This document shows positions 17,192-26,076 of a stretch of 64,000 nucleotides of DNA, piece by piece. Each line of letters starts with the position of its first letter. Position 1 is the stretch's first letter. Source of the DNA: Caldithrix abyssi DSM 13497 (GTDB taxonomy: Bacteria > Calditrichota > Calditrichia > Calditrichales > Calditrichaceae); NCBI RefSeq assembly GCF_001886815.1, contig NZ_CP018099.1, forward strand, positions 3,532,501-3,596,500. Reading direction: 5' to 3'. The position numbers and the translations under genes were made by a program. The notes under the pieces were generated by a model, which made no database searches, was not told the DNA's origin, and was given only the letters and a program-made list of their open reading frames with translations.

Positions 17192-18038
17192 CCTTCTTAA
17201 AAACCAGCGCCAGCCATTCGTTCAGCGTGGCTGCCTCCAGTAATTGCAGGCCGTTTTTTAGATAGGCGTCTTCCACCATCTGCCGATCGCTCTTTAACAG
17301 GCCAGAAAGAATAAGCCAACCGCCTTCAGACAGAGCGCTAACCAGGCCGGAGGCGATCTGCAGCAGAACGTTGCGATTAATATTGGCCACAATGCCGTCG
17401 AAGCGTCCCCTCGGCAGCTGGGCCACATCCCGCACTTCAAACCGCAGCCTGTCTTCAACCTGATTTAAGCGCGCGTTTTCCCACGCATTGTCAATGGCCA
17501 CAGGATCGTTGTCAATGCCCAGAATGTGGCGCCCTCCCAGGCGGGCGGCAAAAATGCTCAAAATGCCGCTGCCCGTTCCGGCGTCCAGCAATCGCGTTTC
17601 AGGCCGAAAATACTTTTCCAGTAGCTTCAGGCACAGGCGCGTGCTTTCGTGATGGCCGGTGCCAAACGCCATTTTGGGCGCAATTTTAAGCAAGATTTCA
17701 CCGGGCCGGGGCGCATATTCCTCCCAGTCTGGCGCAACCACAATCCGCTGACCAATTTTGAACGGCTTAAAGCTCTGTTTCCATTTTTCCAGCCAGTTCT
17801 GTTCGTCGTGCGTTTCCACCGCCAGGCGCGTCTCATCAAAGTCCGGAATGACCTCCGAAAACAGTCCGAGTAGTAACCAGTACACATCCTGATTCCAGTC
17901 CTGCCAATCGTAATAAACGATAAAGTCGTTTTCCTGCTCCTGAATGCCCTGAGCGCCCGTGGCAAAAATCGGCCCGGAAAGGCTTTCCAGAAAAAAAGGC
18001 GCCGCCAACACCTTAACCGAAACCCACTTATTGCTCAT
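17172..18038 (-). CDS. prmA: Ribosomal protein L11 methyltransferase
   Basis: 288 residues from ATG 18038 (MSNKWVSVKV), the start used because the upstream in-frame extension is not PrmA-like and would lie inside the neighbouring peptidase gene. It is a SAM-dependent methyltransferase that trimethylates ribosomal protein L11. Seen: the substrate-binding N-terminal domain, AFGTGHHESTRLCLKLLE, the SAM-binding LLDAGTGSGILSIFAA, LGIDNDPVAIDNAWEN and the IVANINRNVLLQIA motif. It overlaps both neighbours (11 bp upstream, up to 20 bp downstream), so the operon is tightly coupled. Confidence 0.92.
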   Translation of the reverse strand: MSNKWVSVKVLAAPFFLESLSGPIFATGAQGIQEQENDFIVYYDWQDWNQDVYWLLLGLFSEVIPDFDETRLAVETHDEQNWLEKWKQSFKPFKIGQRIVVAPDWEEYAPRPGEILLKIAPKMAFGTGHHESTRLCLKLLEKYFRPETRLLDAGTGSGILSIFAARLGGRHILGIDNDPVAIDNAWENARLNQVEDRLRFEVRDVAQLPRGRFDGIVANINRNVLLQIASGLVSALSEGGWLILSGLLKSDRQMVEDAYLKNGLQLLEAATLNEWLALVFKKDAADDN

Positions 18039-18915
18039 AAATAACTTCCAGTAAAACACGTCCGATGATACCCAGGCTCTGCGGACTGCATTTGTCTGGC
18101 GTGTCCTCCAGCGTATGCCAGTAAGGATAATCGAAATCAATAATATTAATGCAGGGGATGCCCGCCTCCAGCAAGGGCACATGGTCGTCGTCCACATAGC
18201 CCAGAAATTGATCCGAAAACTCGTAATAGCCCATATTTTGCGCCGTTTTCCAGACGCGATCAACCAGCCAGGGCAAATATTTCACCGAATACCCTTCGCG
18301 TTTAAGGTTCAATTGCGCATCGCCGATCATGTCGATTAAAATGCCGAATTCATGCGAAAAATTCAAGCGGTGATAATGCTTGGCAAAATAGCGGGAGCCT
18401 AAAAAGTACTCCTCCAGATGTCCCTGCCGGCCGTAGTCTTCGCCGTCGAACAAAACAAGATCGACGCCAATATTGGTTGGCGGTTGCATTTGCAAAACAC
18501 GAGCGATTTCCAGCAAAACAGCCACGCCGCTGGCTCCGTCGTTAGCCCCCGGAATGGGCGTATTTTTATTCTCTTCCGTATCCATATCAGCCCTGGGGCG
18601 CGTATCCCAGTGAGCGGCCAGAAAAATCCGTCTTTCATTTTGCGGCTGAAAACGGGCGATGACATTGGTCAGTTTGAGCGTTTTTTTGTGATAGGCGTCG
18701 TACCATTCAAAGGGTTGCAAAATGACCGTATCGGCAAATTGCTTAAACTCCTGATGTAAAAATTCCAGACACTTTTGATGTCCCTCGCTATTGGGATTGC
18801 GCGGCCCAAACGCCACCTGTTTTACCAGATACTGAAACGCCCGTTGATCGTTAAACTGTGCCACAAGCGTCGTATGCAAGGCAAACAAAACAAAAAAGAA
18901 AAGGACTCTCTTCAT
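18028..18915 (-). CDS. M28-family glutaminyl-peptide cyclotransferase-like protein
   Basis: 295 residues, signal peptide cleaved probably after LVA with Gln at +1. The zinc-site residues of the M28/glutaminyl-cyclase fold are visible: AAHWDTRPRAD, GANDGASGVAVLLEI, DGEDYGRQG, ILIDMIGD and PYWHTLEDT. The overall arrangement (KYLPWLVDRVWKTA, IPCINIIDFDYPYWHT) is that of bacterial and animal glutaminyl cyclases, which close an N-terminal Gln into pyroglutamate, rather than of aminopeptidases. It lies 9 bp after sprA and overlaps prmA. Position in the sprA operon suggests it processes exported proteins. Aminopeptidase activity remains possible. Confidence 0.8.
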   Translation of the reverse strand: MKRVLFFFVLFALHTTLVAQFNDQRAFQYLVKQVAFGPRNPNSEGHQKCLEFLHQEFKQFADTVILQPFEWYDAYHKKTLKLTNVIARFQPQNERRIFLAAHWDTRPRADMDTEENKNTPIPGANDGASGVAVLLEIARVLQMQPPTNIGVDLVLFDGEDYGRQGHLEEYFLGSRYFAKHYHRLNFSHEFGILIDMIGDAQLNLKREGYSVKYLPWLVDRVWKTAQNMGYYEFSDQFLGYVDDDHVPLLEAGIPCINIIDFDYPYWHTLEDTPDKCSPQSLGIIGRVLLEVIYEQ

Positions 18916-18924
18916 CGTTCTCCT

Positions 18925-21900
18925 TTAATCTCTGATGGCAATATTGACGGTAATACCAAACTCATTGTAAGAGTATTTACCGGAAATTTTATTTTTGGAA
19001 ACGCCCGTTTCGTAGAACAGACTTCCCTGAACGCGCGAGCTAAACCGATAGGTGGCCGCGGGACGCAGTTTCCAGTTGCTGTTGCTCTGTTTTTCGATAA
19101 ACTTATCTTCGCCAAATTGCCGCTGAAATGTTTTACTGGAAGAAGCGTCAAAAGTCAAATTAAAATTGATCTCGTTTTTAAACTTTTTGTTGTTAAACGG
19201 CCATATCGGAAGACGAAAGCCCTGTGTCCGCGAATAGCTGAACGACAGGTTAAAATTGGTCTGCGCCGATTTGGTTGCGCCGCCGCTGGTGGAATACGAA
19301 TAGTTGGTGGTGCTTGTGTAACGAATGGTGCCGGTGACTCCCCATTTAGTGGAAATATTAACGCCCACTAACGGCTGCCAGGCATTGGTAAAGGTTTGCG
19401 TGGTGGGCAACAATCCGCCGCCCAATTTCAGCGTCAGGTTTTCCGTGTACTTACTGTTATGCGCATGGGTGATGCTGATGGAGCGCGCAAATTTGGGGAA
19501 GAAGAACATCTTTTCCAGGCCGCTGATTTGCACGTTCCAATCGGGAATGAAGGCGTTAATGCTGGCCAGTCCGCGGAAATTAGCCTTGGGATCATCGCCT
19601 AAAAAGAAGTAAGAAGTCGTTTTGCTGCCCGAACCCGCCTTACCATAATCCGAACGGCTTTCCTGAGAACGCATATCGTGTTTTAATGAGGCTCTGACAT
19701 TATTCAAAATTTTAAAACTGGTTGAAGTGCGAATGGACAGGGTTTTGCTTTCCACCGGCCCAACCAGGTTCACATTTAAAGTCGAATCCTGCGGAATGCC
19801 CGGACTTCTGGTAAAGCCAAACTGGTATTCCCAGCTCGGCATGTCCGCCAGATAGCGGTGCTGAACGCGTTCGTCCTGCGAAATACTGGTTCGGATATTG
19901 CTCCAGCTGGCAATGGTATTGTACACCCACATCAGAGGATTGGGGAAGGAGAAGGTTTTCTTTTTCTCCTCCTTTTTCTCCGTTTGCTTCTGATCCTGTT
20001 GTTTGGGTCTTCTGATAGAACGCCGGCGACGGCTGCCGCTTCTTTGAGCCGGTTGTTTTTTTCGGGGATTGTAAATCGTTTTGATGAACTCTCCCGGATT
20101 AAAGGTTAAATCCAGCCGCTTGTTAATGGAATTGGATGCGTTTTTGTACTCGTTGGGCATGATTAATTGATAATTAAAATTGCTGCTAAAGCTAAAACTG
20201 GGTTTCAACCATTTGAACAGGGTGGGTTTGTAATTTCCCTGAAATTGCTGACGAATGTTGGTGTCCAGCCCAAAATCGCCCTTAGAAAATATTCTGTTTA
20301 TCAATTTTTTGTGCGTGTATCCTTTCACGTCCGCATCGGAAGTGTAATTTCTCGAAAAGCTAAAATCAAGGCTATTCAGCATTTTGTACCCCAGCCGAAA
20401 GGAGCGCGTCGTATTGATATTTTTTGTAACGCTAAGCTTGGGGTTGCTGCGCCGCAGTAGTTCTTTTTTATTGTCAGTAATGCTCACGTTAAAACTGAGC
20501 TGCGAGGGCATGTAATAGAATTTTTGCGAACTGAGTCTCTTTAATAGCGGCACTTTTTTCAGAAATTTAAACGGCTCTATGCCCTTATTGCGTCCCAGAG
20601 GCGCGGAATAGACAAACGATTCTTTAAACAATTCCGATCGGTTAAAGGCGGTTTCCCAGTTGCTGCTCTTTTTCTTTGAATAGTCCACGTCAAAGGTGAT
20701 GCCGTCGAGCGTGTAGCGCAGCAGCCAGAATTTAGACTTGGAACGTTTTTTAATGGTGGTTCCGATTCCGTACACTTCGCTTTTGGTGGTAATGGTTTCC
20801 ATCTCCTCGGGCAGTTTTCGTAACCCAAAGAGCGACTTCAACTTTTTGGTGAAGGTGTCGTTCTGATAATGGGTAAGTTGATCCGTATTGGTTACGTATT
20901 TGGGGATGCTGCGGCTAAACGAAGCCCGGGCGTCAATGGGAATGGACAGATCCAGAAAATCCGGCAAAAATTTGTGCAAAAAGAGTTTGGCCGAATAGTT
21001 TTGTCGTTCGTCGGTATTGCCGCTGCCGAATTGTTTGCTGACATTGTGGAAATCGGCGTCTTTGCTTTCCCACTGAGCGTTAAAGTTAAAAACGTCGGCA
21101 AACTTCATGCTGGTTAAAAGACGCATGGCCGTGGCCTTTACCTTTCGCACATCCGAAAGACGCATTTCGTCTAACCAGATCTCGCCGACAAACGGTTCAT
21201 TGCTGCGTCCGGGTTCATCGCCGCGGTGTTTAACGCCGATAATAAAATAGCGGATGGTGTTTAAGCTGGGCTTGCCCACCGCCTTGTAATAGGCCTCCAC
21301 GCGGCCCGGCAACTTACGAAGATAGACCAGACTGTCGACCGTACCGACGTTATAAGCTTCGTCAGACTTAATGGCGGCCAGCTCGTCCAGATCGATTTCT
21401 ATGTTATTGTCCGGATGCCAGTGGGCGTACACATCCTGTCCGTATTCATAATAATTCTTATCATCCGAGCCAAAGCGCAAATAAAAGCGAATGGGCGACG
21501 GATCAGAAAGTGGGATGCCCTCTTGATTGTATTCCGGCGGATCGGCGGGCAACATGCGGTCGCCGTGCACAAACATTTTTAATTTTTTGTAATCGACCAG
21601 GCTCATTCTTTGATAGAGCTGTTTACGCGCTTCGGCAATTTCTCCCGGTTGCAGGCCAAAGAAGCGCATTACCAGGGACTGTTCCTTGGAAAGGGCGCGC
21701 GTAATGCGGTCGCGCACGCCGGTAACGCCGGGCGGCGAATGGTAAGGTTCCGGCCCGCCGGGAATCTCTTCCACGTTCTCTTCGGTGTTGTAAACGGCCA
21801 GCGAAAAGAGCGAGTCATTGAGAACAAAGTCAGATTTTTCGTCGCGCGCAATGCCGGTTTCTTCCCACTCATTGCCCACAAAATCAAAGGTGGCGATTAA

Positions 21901-24900
21901 AATACGCGTACGTTCTTCTTCCGGAATATCGCTAAACCACAAACGCACGTTGAGGATTTGCTGGAATGTGGTGTCCGGATTATTGACCGCCCGCGTGTAA
22001 TCTTTGATAGGAATTCTGAACTGTCGCCAGCCTTTTTCGGTGGAGCCGACCAGCCATTTTTGCGAATTTTCGTCGCTGCCGTCCAGAGAAAAGCTGTATT
22101 CAAAATAGGAATTAACGGTAGAAACGTCGCCGTCGCCGTCCAGGTCTTCGGTATCCGGGTAGCGTGCTTCCCGCGCCTGACTGTTGCCTTCCGTTCCGTT
22201 AATGCCGTCGTACAGCACGCCGTCGTAACGGTTCCAGGCGTTTAACTGCACTTCATGCCAGTCGTCGTTGGGATCGTCTCCCGGTTGCCCGTTGGGGATG
22301 CCGTCCAGGCCCACGTCTTCATCTTCTTCCAAAAGGCCGTTGGTGTTTTTATCTTCGGTGTTCAGGTTGCCGTAACTATCTTCGCCGCGCCAGTTTTTAC
22401 CGCGGATGTACCAGTCTTCCGAAATTTGACCGATATCGATGTGCACGGTGCCCTGGTTTCCTAATATCCACAGTTCGATGTATTTGGTTTTTTCCTGGTT
22501 GGCAAAAGAGGCCGTGGAACGCATGATTCCGGCCCAGGCGCTGTCCGGATCGCTGCCTTTTTCGCGCCAGATATCAATGCCCAGCACGTTGGTGGTCTGT
22601 CCTGTTTGCGCATTCACGTCGCGGTTAGGCCAGATGTCTTTAATAGGCACCTGCCGATAGGGATTAAACCACACGATGTGGGCGCGCGCCCGGTCGCGGG
22701 CAAAAATTTCCGATCTCCGCTCCTGAGGACCAAGCGCTTCGATGGGCGTTTCGTTTAAAGTAGGAATAACCGAAGGCACGCTGGCCATGGTCCAGGTGCG
22801 GTAGCGGATGCCCAGGGTGGTGGTGCGTTTGCTGGCTTCAAAATCGTCGATATAGGCCACGCCGTTGTCGTCGCCCGTACCTTTGTTATTTAATGTGTTC
22901 GGATTGGGCAACACCTGGGCGAATTCGCCTTCGACCTTTATTCTGGATTCGGCGTTCGTTTCAACAATGGGCAACTTATCAAGCAGCCGCGTAATAATTC
23001 TCGGCTTAAAATCAAACGAAGCATTGATATCCCACACGAAATTGCGGAAGGGTTCCTGCCCCACGCGCACACGCTGATCCAGCGTGCTTTTATTCATGTA
23101 AAGCGCCGTAAAGCCAATGAACGATTTTTCCCAGAAGCGATATTCCAGCCGCGTTCCGAAGATGGTTTTTTTATCCAGCTGGAACAAATTGGCCCGTTCA
23201 TATTTAATCTCAATATTTGAGCTGCTGCGCTTGGCCTCTGGAGAGAGCAGCGTTAACTGCCCCGTAAAATAATCGATAATGTAATCTTTATCGCGCGTAA
23301 GGGTGCGCCCGCCCAGGGTAACCACTTCGCTGCCTTCTAAAACATAAAATCCCAGATCAAAGGTTGATTTGGTGCTTTTGGAAGTTACGATAATTTCAAA
23401 TTTACTGCGCTTAACAAATTCCGAGCTGTTGGAATTGTTCAATCTGTACATATCGACCAGGTCTTTTTCCGGCAGTCGGCCGGCAAAACGGCTACCCGGT
23501 TCTGGATTGAAAGGCTGCAAAGAGGGGAAAATTAAAATACCGTTTTTAAAGTCGATGATGTACGGGTTGTAGTCAACCTTTTCATCGCCCCCTTCCACGC
23601 GATTGCCGTTTTCATCCAGTAAATCAAGCTCCAGTAAATTCAGGTAGGTTCTGTCACTGCCTTCGGGATAAATCTGGTGCGTGCCGTTTACGTTGTTTTC
23701 GATGCGCAGCTCAAAACCGCTCTTTTCGATGTTGGTGCCGCCCAAAAAGTACACATTGCGCATCATCAGCGGCCAGGTCTCTTCGTAAGAGGGCTGAATT
23801 TGACGCGGCTTAATCATTTTCAAAATCACCGCCTGGCTGGTATCCTGCAGGGTCTCGCTCATGGTGCCCACGGTGGGCACATTGGGATCGCTGAAAGCAT
23901 TGGCCGTGGCATAGGCCACCGCTAAAATCTGGTTATTTTCAACGCCCTGGTTCAACCAGAAAAAACCGCGATATTTATCGTAATAAAAATCTTTGCCCTC
24001 TATTAGCTGTCTAAAATAGCCGGTTTGCTTGGTGCGTTCATCGGTGGCCACGGTATCCAGATCGATGTTCTGATATTTCAGATCGGCATCCAGGTAGGCC
24101 CAGGGATCAATGGTTGCCACGCCGCGCCGCACGCCATCATCGGCATAGCTGGTAGAAACCCATACCTCCAATTGCAGAACTTCCGTACCCGCCACAAAAG
24201 AGAAGGTTTGCGGATCGTCTTTCAATCCGTCTTCGAAGTGATCCCGATAAAAATTATCAATAAAAAAGTAACGATTTTTAATAAACTCGTAATCGCGAAT
24301 GGTGGTACTGGATTCTTTAGCGCTGCCGCTAATGGTCAATTCCTGTTGCTGTCCTTTTTCCAGCGAAGCAATGGTGGTCATGTACAGGTTGCCCACCTGT
24401 ATTTTAGACTTCAACCCAAACAAGCCTTTATTTGAACCGCCAAAAATAACGTATTTGGTTGCCGGCAGACTTAAGGAGATGTTTCCCGCTTCAATGCTTT
24501 GCACAATTTCATCTTCGTCGCCGTCATAGCGCAATTTGAGCGTATTTTCGATATCTACCGTCGCCTCGCTGTTTTGTTCAACGGAAACGGTTACTTTTTC
24601 GCCGATTTTACCTTCCACCGTAAATTGCTGCGTCTGTTTAAAACGCGGGCTAAAGGTGTTCTGGTTTTCCAGCGCAGAAATAGCCGAACCGGAACGTTTT
24701 TCGCTGCGCCCGGAAAGGTCGAAAGAGATATTACCGGTTACTTTGAGCCCGATGCGATCCGATCCGAAGATGCGCGTAAAGGTTTTACTTTTGATGTGCA
24801 AAGGAATATCTAATTTGATGGCGCCAAAACCGCTTTCCGTTTGTTGCCCAAATTTGTAAGTGAGCGCTTGACGCCACAATTTTTGCGTGTCATATTTCAA

Positions 24901-25251
24901 ACGCAATTTAATGTAAGTTTCCAGGTCAACCACGGCAGGCAAAAAGATATCGGTGCCGTCTATAGCTTCGCGAAAGGCGACAAAACGCGCGGTGGAATCC
25001 ATCGTAACCTGCCGCCGCAAAACCCTTGGCTTTTTTACAAATAAGGTGGAATCGTATTTTAACCGGGCAAGTCCCTCCACGCTCGGTTCAAACAAACGGA
25101 CGGATTTGGGCGGTGGAGGAATTCGTATTCCAATTTGAGAAAATACCCCGATCGGAAGAGATAGAGCAAAGAATAAAAAAATCAACCGCTTCCAATGGAG
25201 AAGATTGGTTCCTAAACCTGATTGTGCTTTCAAACTTTTTTCAATACCCAT
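18925..25251 (-). CDS. sprA: Type IX secretion outer-membrane translocon SprA/Sov
   Basis: 2108 residues, the giant single-chain outer-membrane channel of type IX secretion. The N-terminus has a signal sequence ending VFS before Gln (RLIFLFFALSLPIGVFSQ). SprA hallmarks include the repeated DLSGRSEKRSG and VEGKIGEKVTVSVEQN region, DEDEIVQSIEAGNISLSLP, GGSNKGLFGLKSKIQVG, GIDIWREKGSDP and PFVGEIWLDEMRLSDVRK. The very long C-terminal barrel carries many NFNLSFSYSRT-like strands. A strongly basic, Lys/Glu-rich linker (near DNA 19960-20060) interrupts the barrel, which is unusual-looking. Length is in the SprA range. The M28, prmA and ppx genes follow within overlapping distance. No clear ribosome site precedes ATG 25251, so the start is uncertain. 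Confidence 0.93.
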   Translation of the reverse strand: MGIEKSLKAQSGLGTNLLHWKRLIFLFFALSLPIGVFSQIGIRIPPPPKSVRLFEPSVEGLARLKYDSTLFVKKPRVLRRQVTMDSTARFVAFREAIDGTDIFLPAVVDLETYIKLRLKYDTQKLWRQALTYKFGQQTESGFGAIKLDIPLHIKSKTFTRIFGSDRIGLKVTGNISFDLSGRSEKRSGSAISALENQNTFSPRFKQTQQFTVEGKIGEKVTVSVEQNSEATVDIENTLKLRYDGDEDEIVQSIEAGNISLSLPATKYVIFGGSNKGLFGLKSKIQVGNLYMTTIASLEKGQQQELTISGSAKESSTTIRDYEFIKNRYFFIDNFYRDHFEDGLKDDPQTFSFVAGTEVLQLEVWVSTSYADDGVRRGVATIDPWAYLDADLKYQNIDLDTVATDERTKQTGYFRQLIEGKDFYYDKYRGFFWLNQGVENNQILAVAYATANAFSDPNVPTVGTMSETLQDTSQAVILKMIKPRQIQPSYEETWPLMMRNVYFLGGTNIEKSGFELRIENNVNGTHQIYPEGSDRTYLNLLELDLLDENGNRVEGGDEKVDYNPYIIDFKNGILIFPSLQPFNPEPGSRFAGRLPEKDLVDMYRLNNSNSSEFVKRSKFEIIVTSKSTKSTFDLGFYVLEGSEVVTLGGRTLTRDKDYIIDYFTGQLTLLSPEAKRSSSNIEIKYERANLFQLDKKTIFGTRLEYRFWEKSFIGFTALYMNKSTLDQRVRVGQEPFRNFVWDINASFDFKPRIITRLLDKLPIVETNAESRIKVEGEFAQVLPNPNTLNNKGTGDDNGVAYIDDFEASKRTTTLGIRYRTWTMASVPSVIPTLNETPIEALGPQERRSEIFARDRARAHIVWFNPYRQVPIKDIWPNRDVNAQTGQTTNVLGIDIWREKGSDPDSAWAGIMRSTASFANQEKTKYIELWILGNQGTVHIDIGQISEDWYIRGKNWRGEDSYGNLNTEDKNTNGLLEEDEDVGLDGIPNGQPGDDPNDDWHEVQLNAWNRYDGVLYDGINGTEGNSQAREARYPDTEDLDGDGDVSTVNSYFEYSFSLDGSDENSQKWLVGSTEKGWRQFRIPIKDYTRAVNNPDTTFQQILNVRLWFSDIPEEERTRILIATFDFVGNEWEETGIARDEKSDFVLNDSLFSLAVYNTEENVEEIPGGPEPYHSPPGVTGVRDRITRALSKEQSLVMRFFGLQPGEIAEARKQLYQRMSLVDYKKLKMFVHGDRMLPADPPEYNQEGIPLSDPSPIRFYLRFGSDDKNYYEYGQDVYAHWHPDNNIEIDLDELAAIKSDEAYNVGTVDSLVYLRKLPGRVEAYYKAVGKPSLNTIRYFIIGVKHRGDEPGRSNEPFVGEIWLDEMRLSDVRKVKATAMRLLTSMKFADVFNFNAQWESKDADFHNVSKQFGSGNTDERQNYSAKLFLHKFLPDFLDLSIPIDARASFSRSIPKYVTNTDQLTHYQNDTFTKKLKSLFGLRKLPEEMETITTKSEVYGIGTTIKKRSKSKFWLLRYTLDGITFDVDYSKKKSSNWETAFNRSELFKESFVYSAPLGRNKGIEPFKFLKKVPLLKRLSSQKFYYMPSQLSFNVSITDNKKELLRRSNPKLSVTKNINTTRSFRLGYKMLNSLDFSFSRNYTSDADVKGYTHKKLINRIFSKGDFGLDTNIRQQFQGNYKPTLFKWLKPSFSFSSNFNYQLIMPNEYKNASNSINKRLDLTFNPGEFIKTIYNPRKKQPAQRSGSRRRRSIRRPKQQDQKQTEKKEEKKKTFSFPNPLMWVYNTIASWSNIRTSISQDERVQHRYLADMPSWEYQFGFTRSPGIPQDSTLNVNLVGPVESKTLSIRTSTSFKILNNVRASLKHDMRSQESRSDYGKAGSGSKTTSYFFLGDDPKANFRGLASINAFIPDWNVQISGLEKMFFFPKFARSISITHAHNSKYTENLTLKLGGGLLPTTQTFTNAWQPLVGVNISTKWGVTGTIRYTSTTNYSYSTSGGATKSAQTNFNLSFSYSRTQGFRLPIWPFNNKKFKNEINFNLTFDASSSKTFQRQFGEDKFIEKQSNSNWKLRPAATYRFSSRVQGSLFYETGVSKNKISGKYSYNEFGITVNIAIRD

Positions 25252-25401
25252 TCAATTAAACATCAAAAGTTAGTTACCGTATCAATTGGTTCAGTAAACC
25301 TCCTCCATTTTAAAGCTTAATAAATAAAAAAAGAATTTAATGGGATATTAATTTTAATTCAAATCTATTTCAATAGATAAATTCAGTACCTTTTCTATGA
25401 A

Positions 25402-25548
25402 TTATGTTTGAACGCCGCAAATCGTTTGCAGTTTCATCATTTCAATGCTTTTATTTAAATTTTCAGCATTGACAAACGCGCTTTCTACCCAAAACGTTCT
25501 GTTTTTCAAATAAACAGAGGACGACCCGCCACTTCTATTACAAGCCAT
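25402..25548 (-). CDS. Possible small protein (48 residues)
   Basis: A minus-strand frame from ATG 25548 (preceded by AGGTGGG 4 bases upstream) reads MACNRSGGSSSVYLKNRTFW and ends at TAA 25402, with protein-like composition. The frame stays open about 45 bases further upstream, without an ATG. It lies in the 450-bp gap between sprA and the response regulator. No similarity is recognised. It could equally be a scrap of a lost gene. Confidence 0.35.
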   Translation of the reverse strand: MACNRSGGSSSVYLKNRTFWVESAFVNAENLNKSIEMMKLQTICGVQT

Positions 25549-25637
25549 AACGCCCACCTGGCATAATTGTTGAACATTTTTTTTCGCAATAAAAGCAGTT
25601 TTGCTTTAAATTATTAAAAAATCGAATGATTCGCTTA

Positions 25638-25663
25638 ATGATGTTGCCGGCATGCAACATCAT
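25638..25663 (+). promoter_or_regulatory. Perfect 10-bp dyad upstream of a response regulator
   Basis: ATGATGTTGC (25638-25647) and its exact inverted complement (25654-25663) enclose a 6-base loop, CGGCAT, 41 bases before the response-regulator start. The half-site ATGTTGC recurs at 25673-25679. There is no T run, so a terminator is unlikely; a protein-binding operator or an mRNA leader hairpin fits better. Confidence 0.4.
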
Positions 25664-25704
25664 GACAGTAAAAATGTTGCAGTATGGAATCATGGAGTAC
25701 GATT

Positions 25705-26076
25705 ATGAAACGCATTTTGGTGGTCGATGATGACATCAATTATTCGAATTCTTTAAAAAATATTCTGAACATGAAAAACTTTGAAGTGGATGTCATCGCA
25801 AACCCTTTTGTAGTGGAAAAATATTTAGAAAACAATCGGCCTGATTGCATTTTATTGGATTTTAAAATGCCGGGGTTAAACGGCATCGAATTACTGCAAA
25901 GGATCAAAAAACGACTGCCGGAGATTCCCATCATTGTCATCAGCGCGGTGGAGCTAAAATACATGAAGGTGAATCCCCTGCAGGTTGGGGCCAGCACCTA
26001 TATTGAAAAGCCCTTTGAACTGAACGAACTGTTAGAGGCCATTTTAAGCGTTACGCAACAAAAGCTCAATCATTAA
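25705..26076 (+). CDS. Single-domain response regulator
   Basis: 123 residues from ATG 25705 (GGAG 7 bases before). It is a CheY-like receiver only: acidic pocket VVDDDINYSNSL, phosphoacceptor Asp in PDCILLDFKMPGLNGIELL, a Ser/Thr switch in IPIIVISAVE, and Lys in GASTYIEKPFELNEL. No DNA-binding or enzymatic output domain is present, so it would act by protein contact or in a phosphorelay. No partner kinase is adjacent; the nearest is the hybrid kinase at 46974, which has its own receiver. It converges with the DUF89 gene, overlapping 11 bp at the 3' ends. Confidence 0.9.
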   Translation: MKRILVVDDDINYSNSLKNILNMKNFEVDVIANPFVVEKYLENNRPDCILLDFKMPGLNGIELLQRIKKRLPEIPIIVISAVELKYMKVNPLQVGASTYIEKPFELNELLEAILSVTQQKLNH

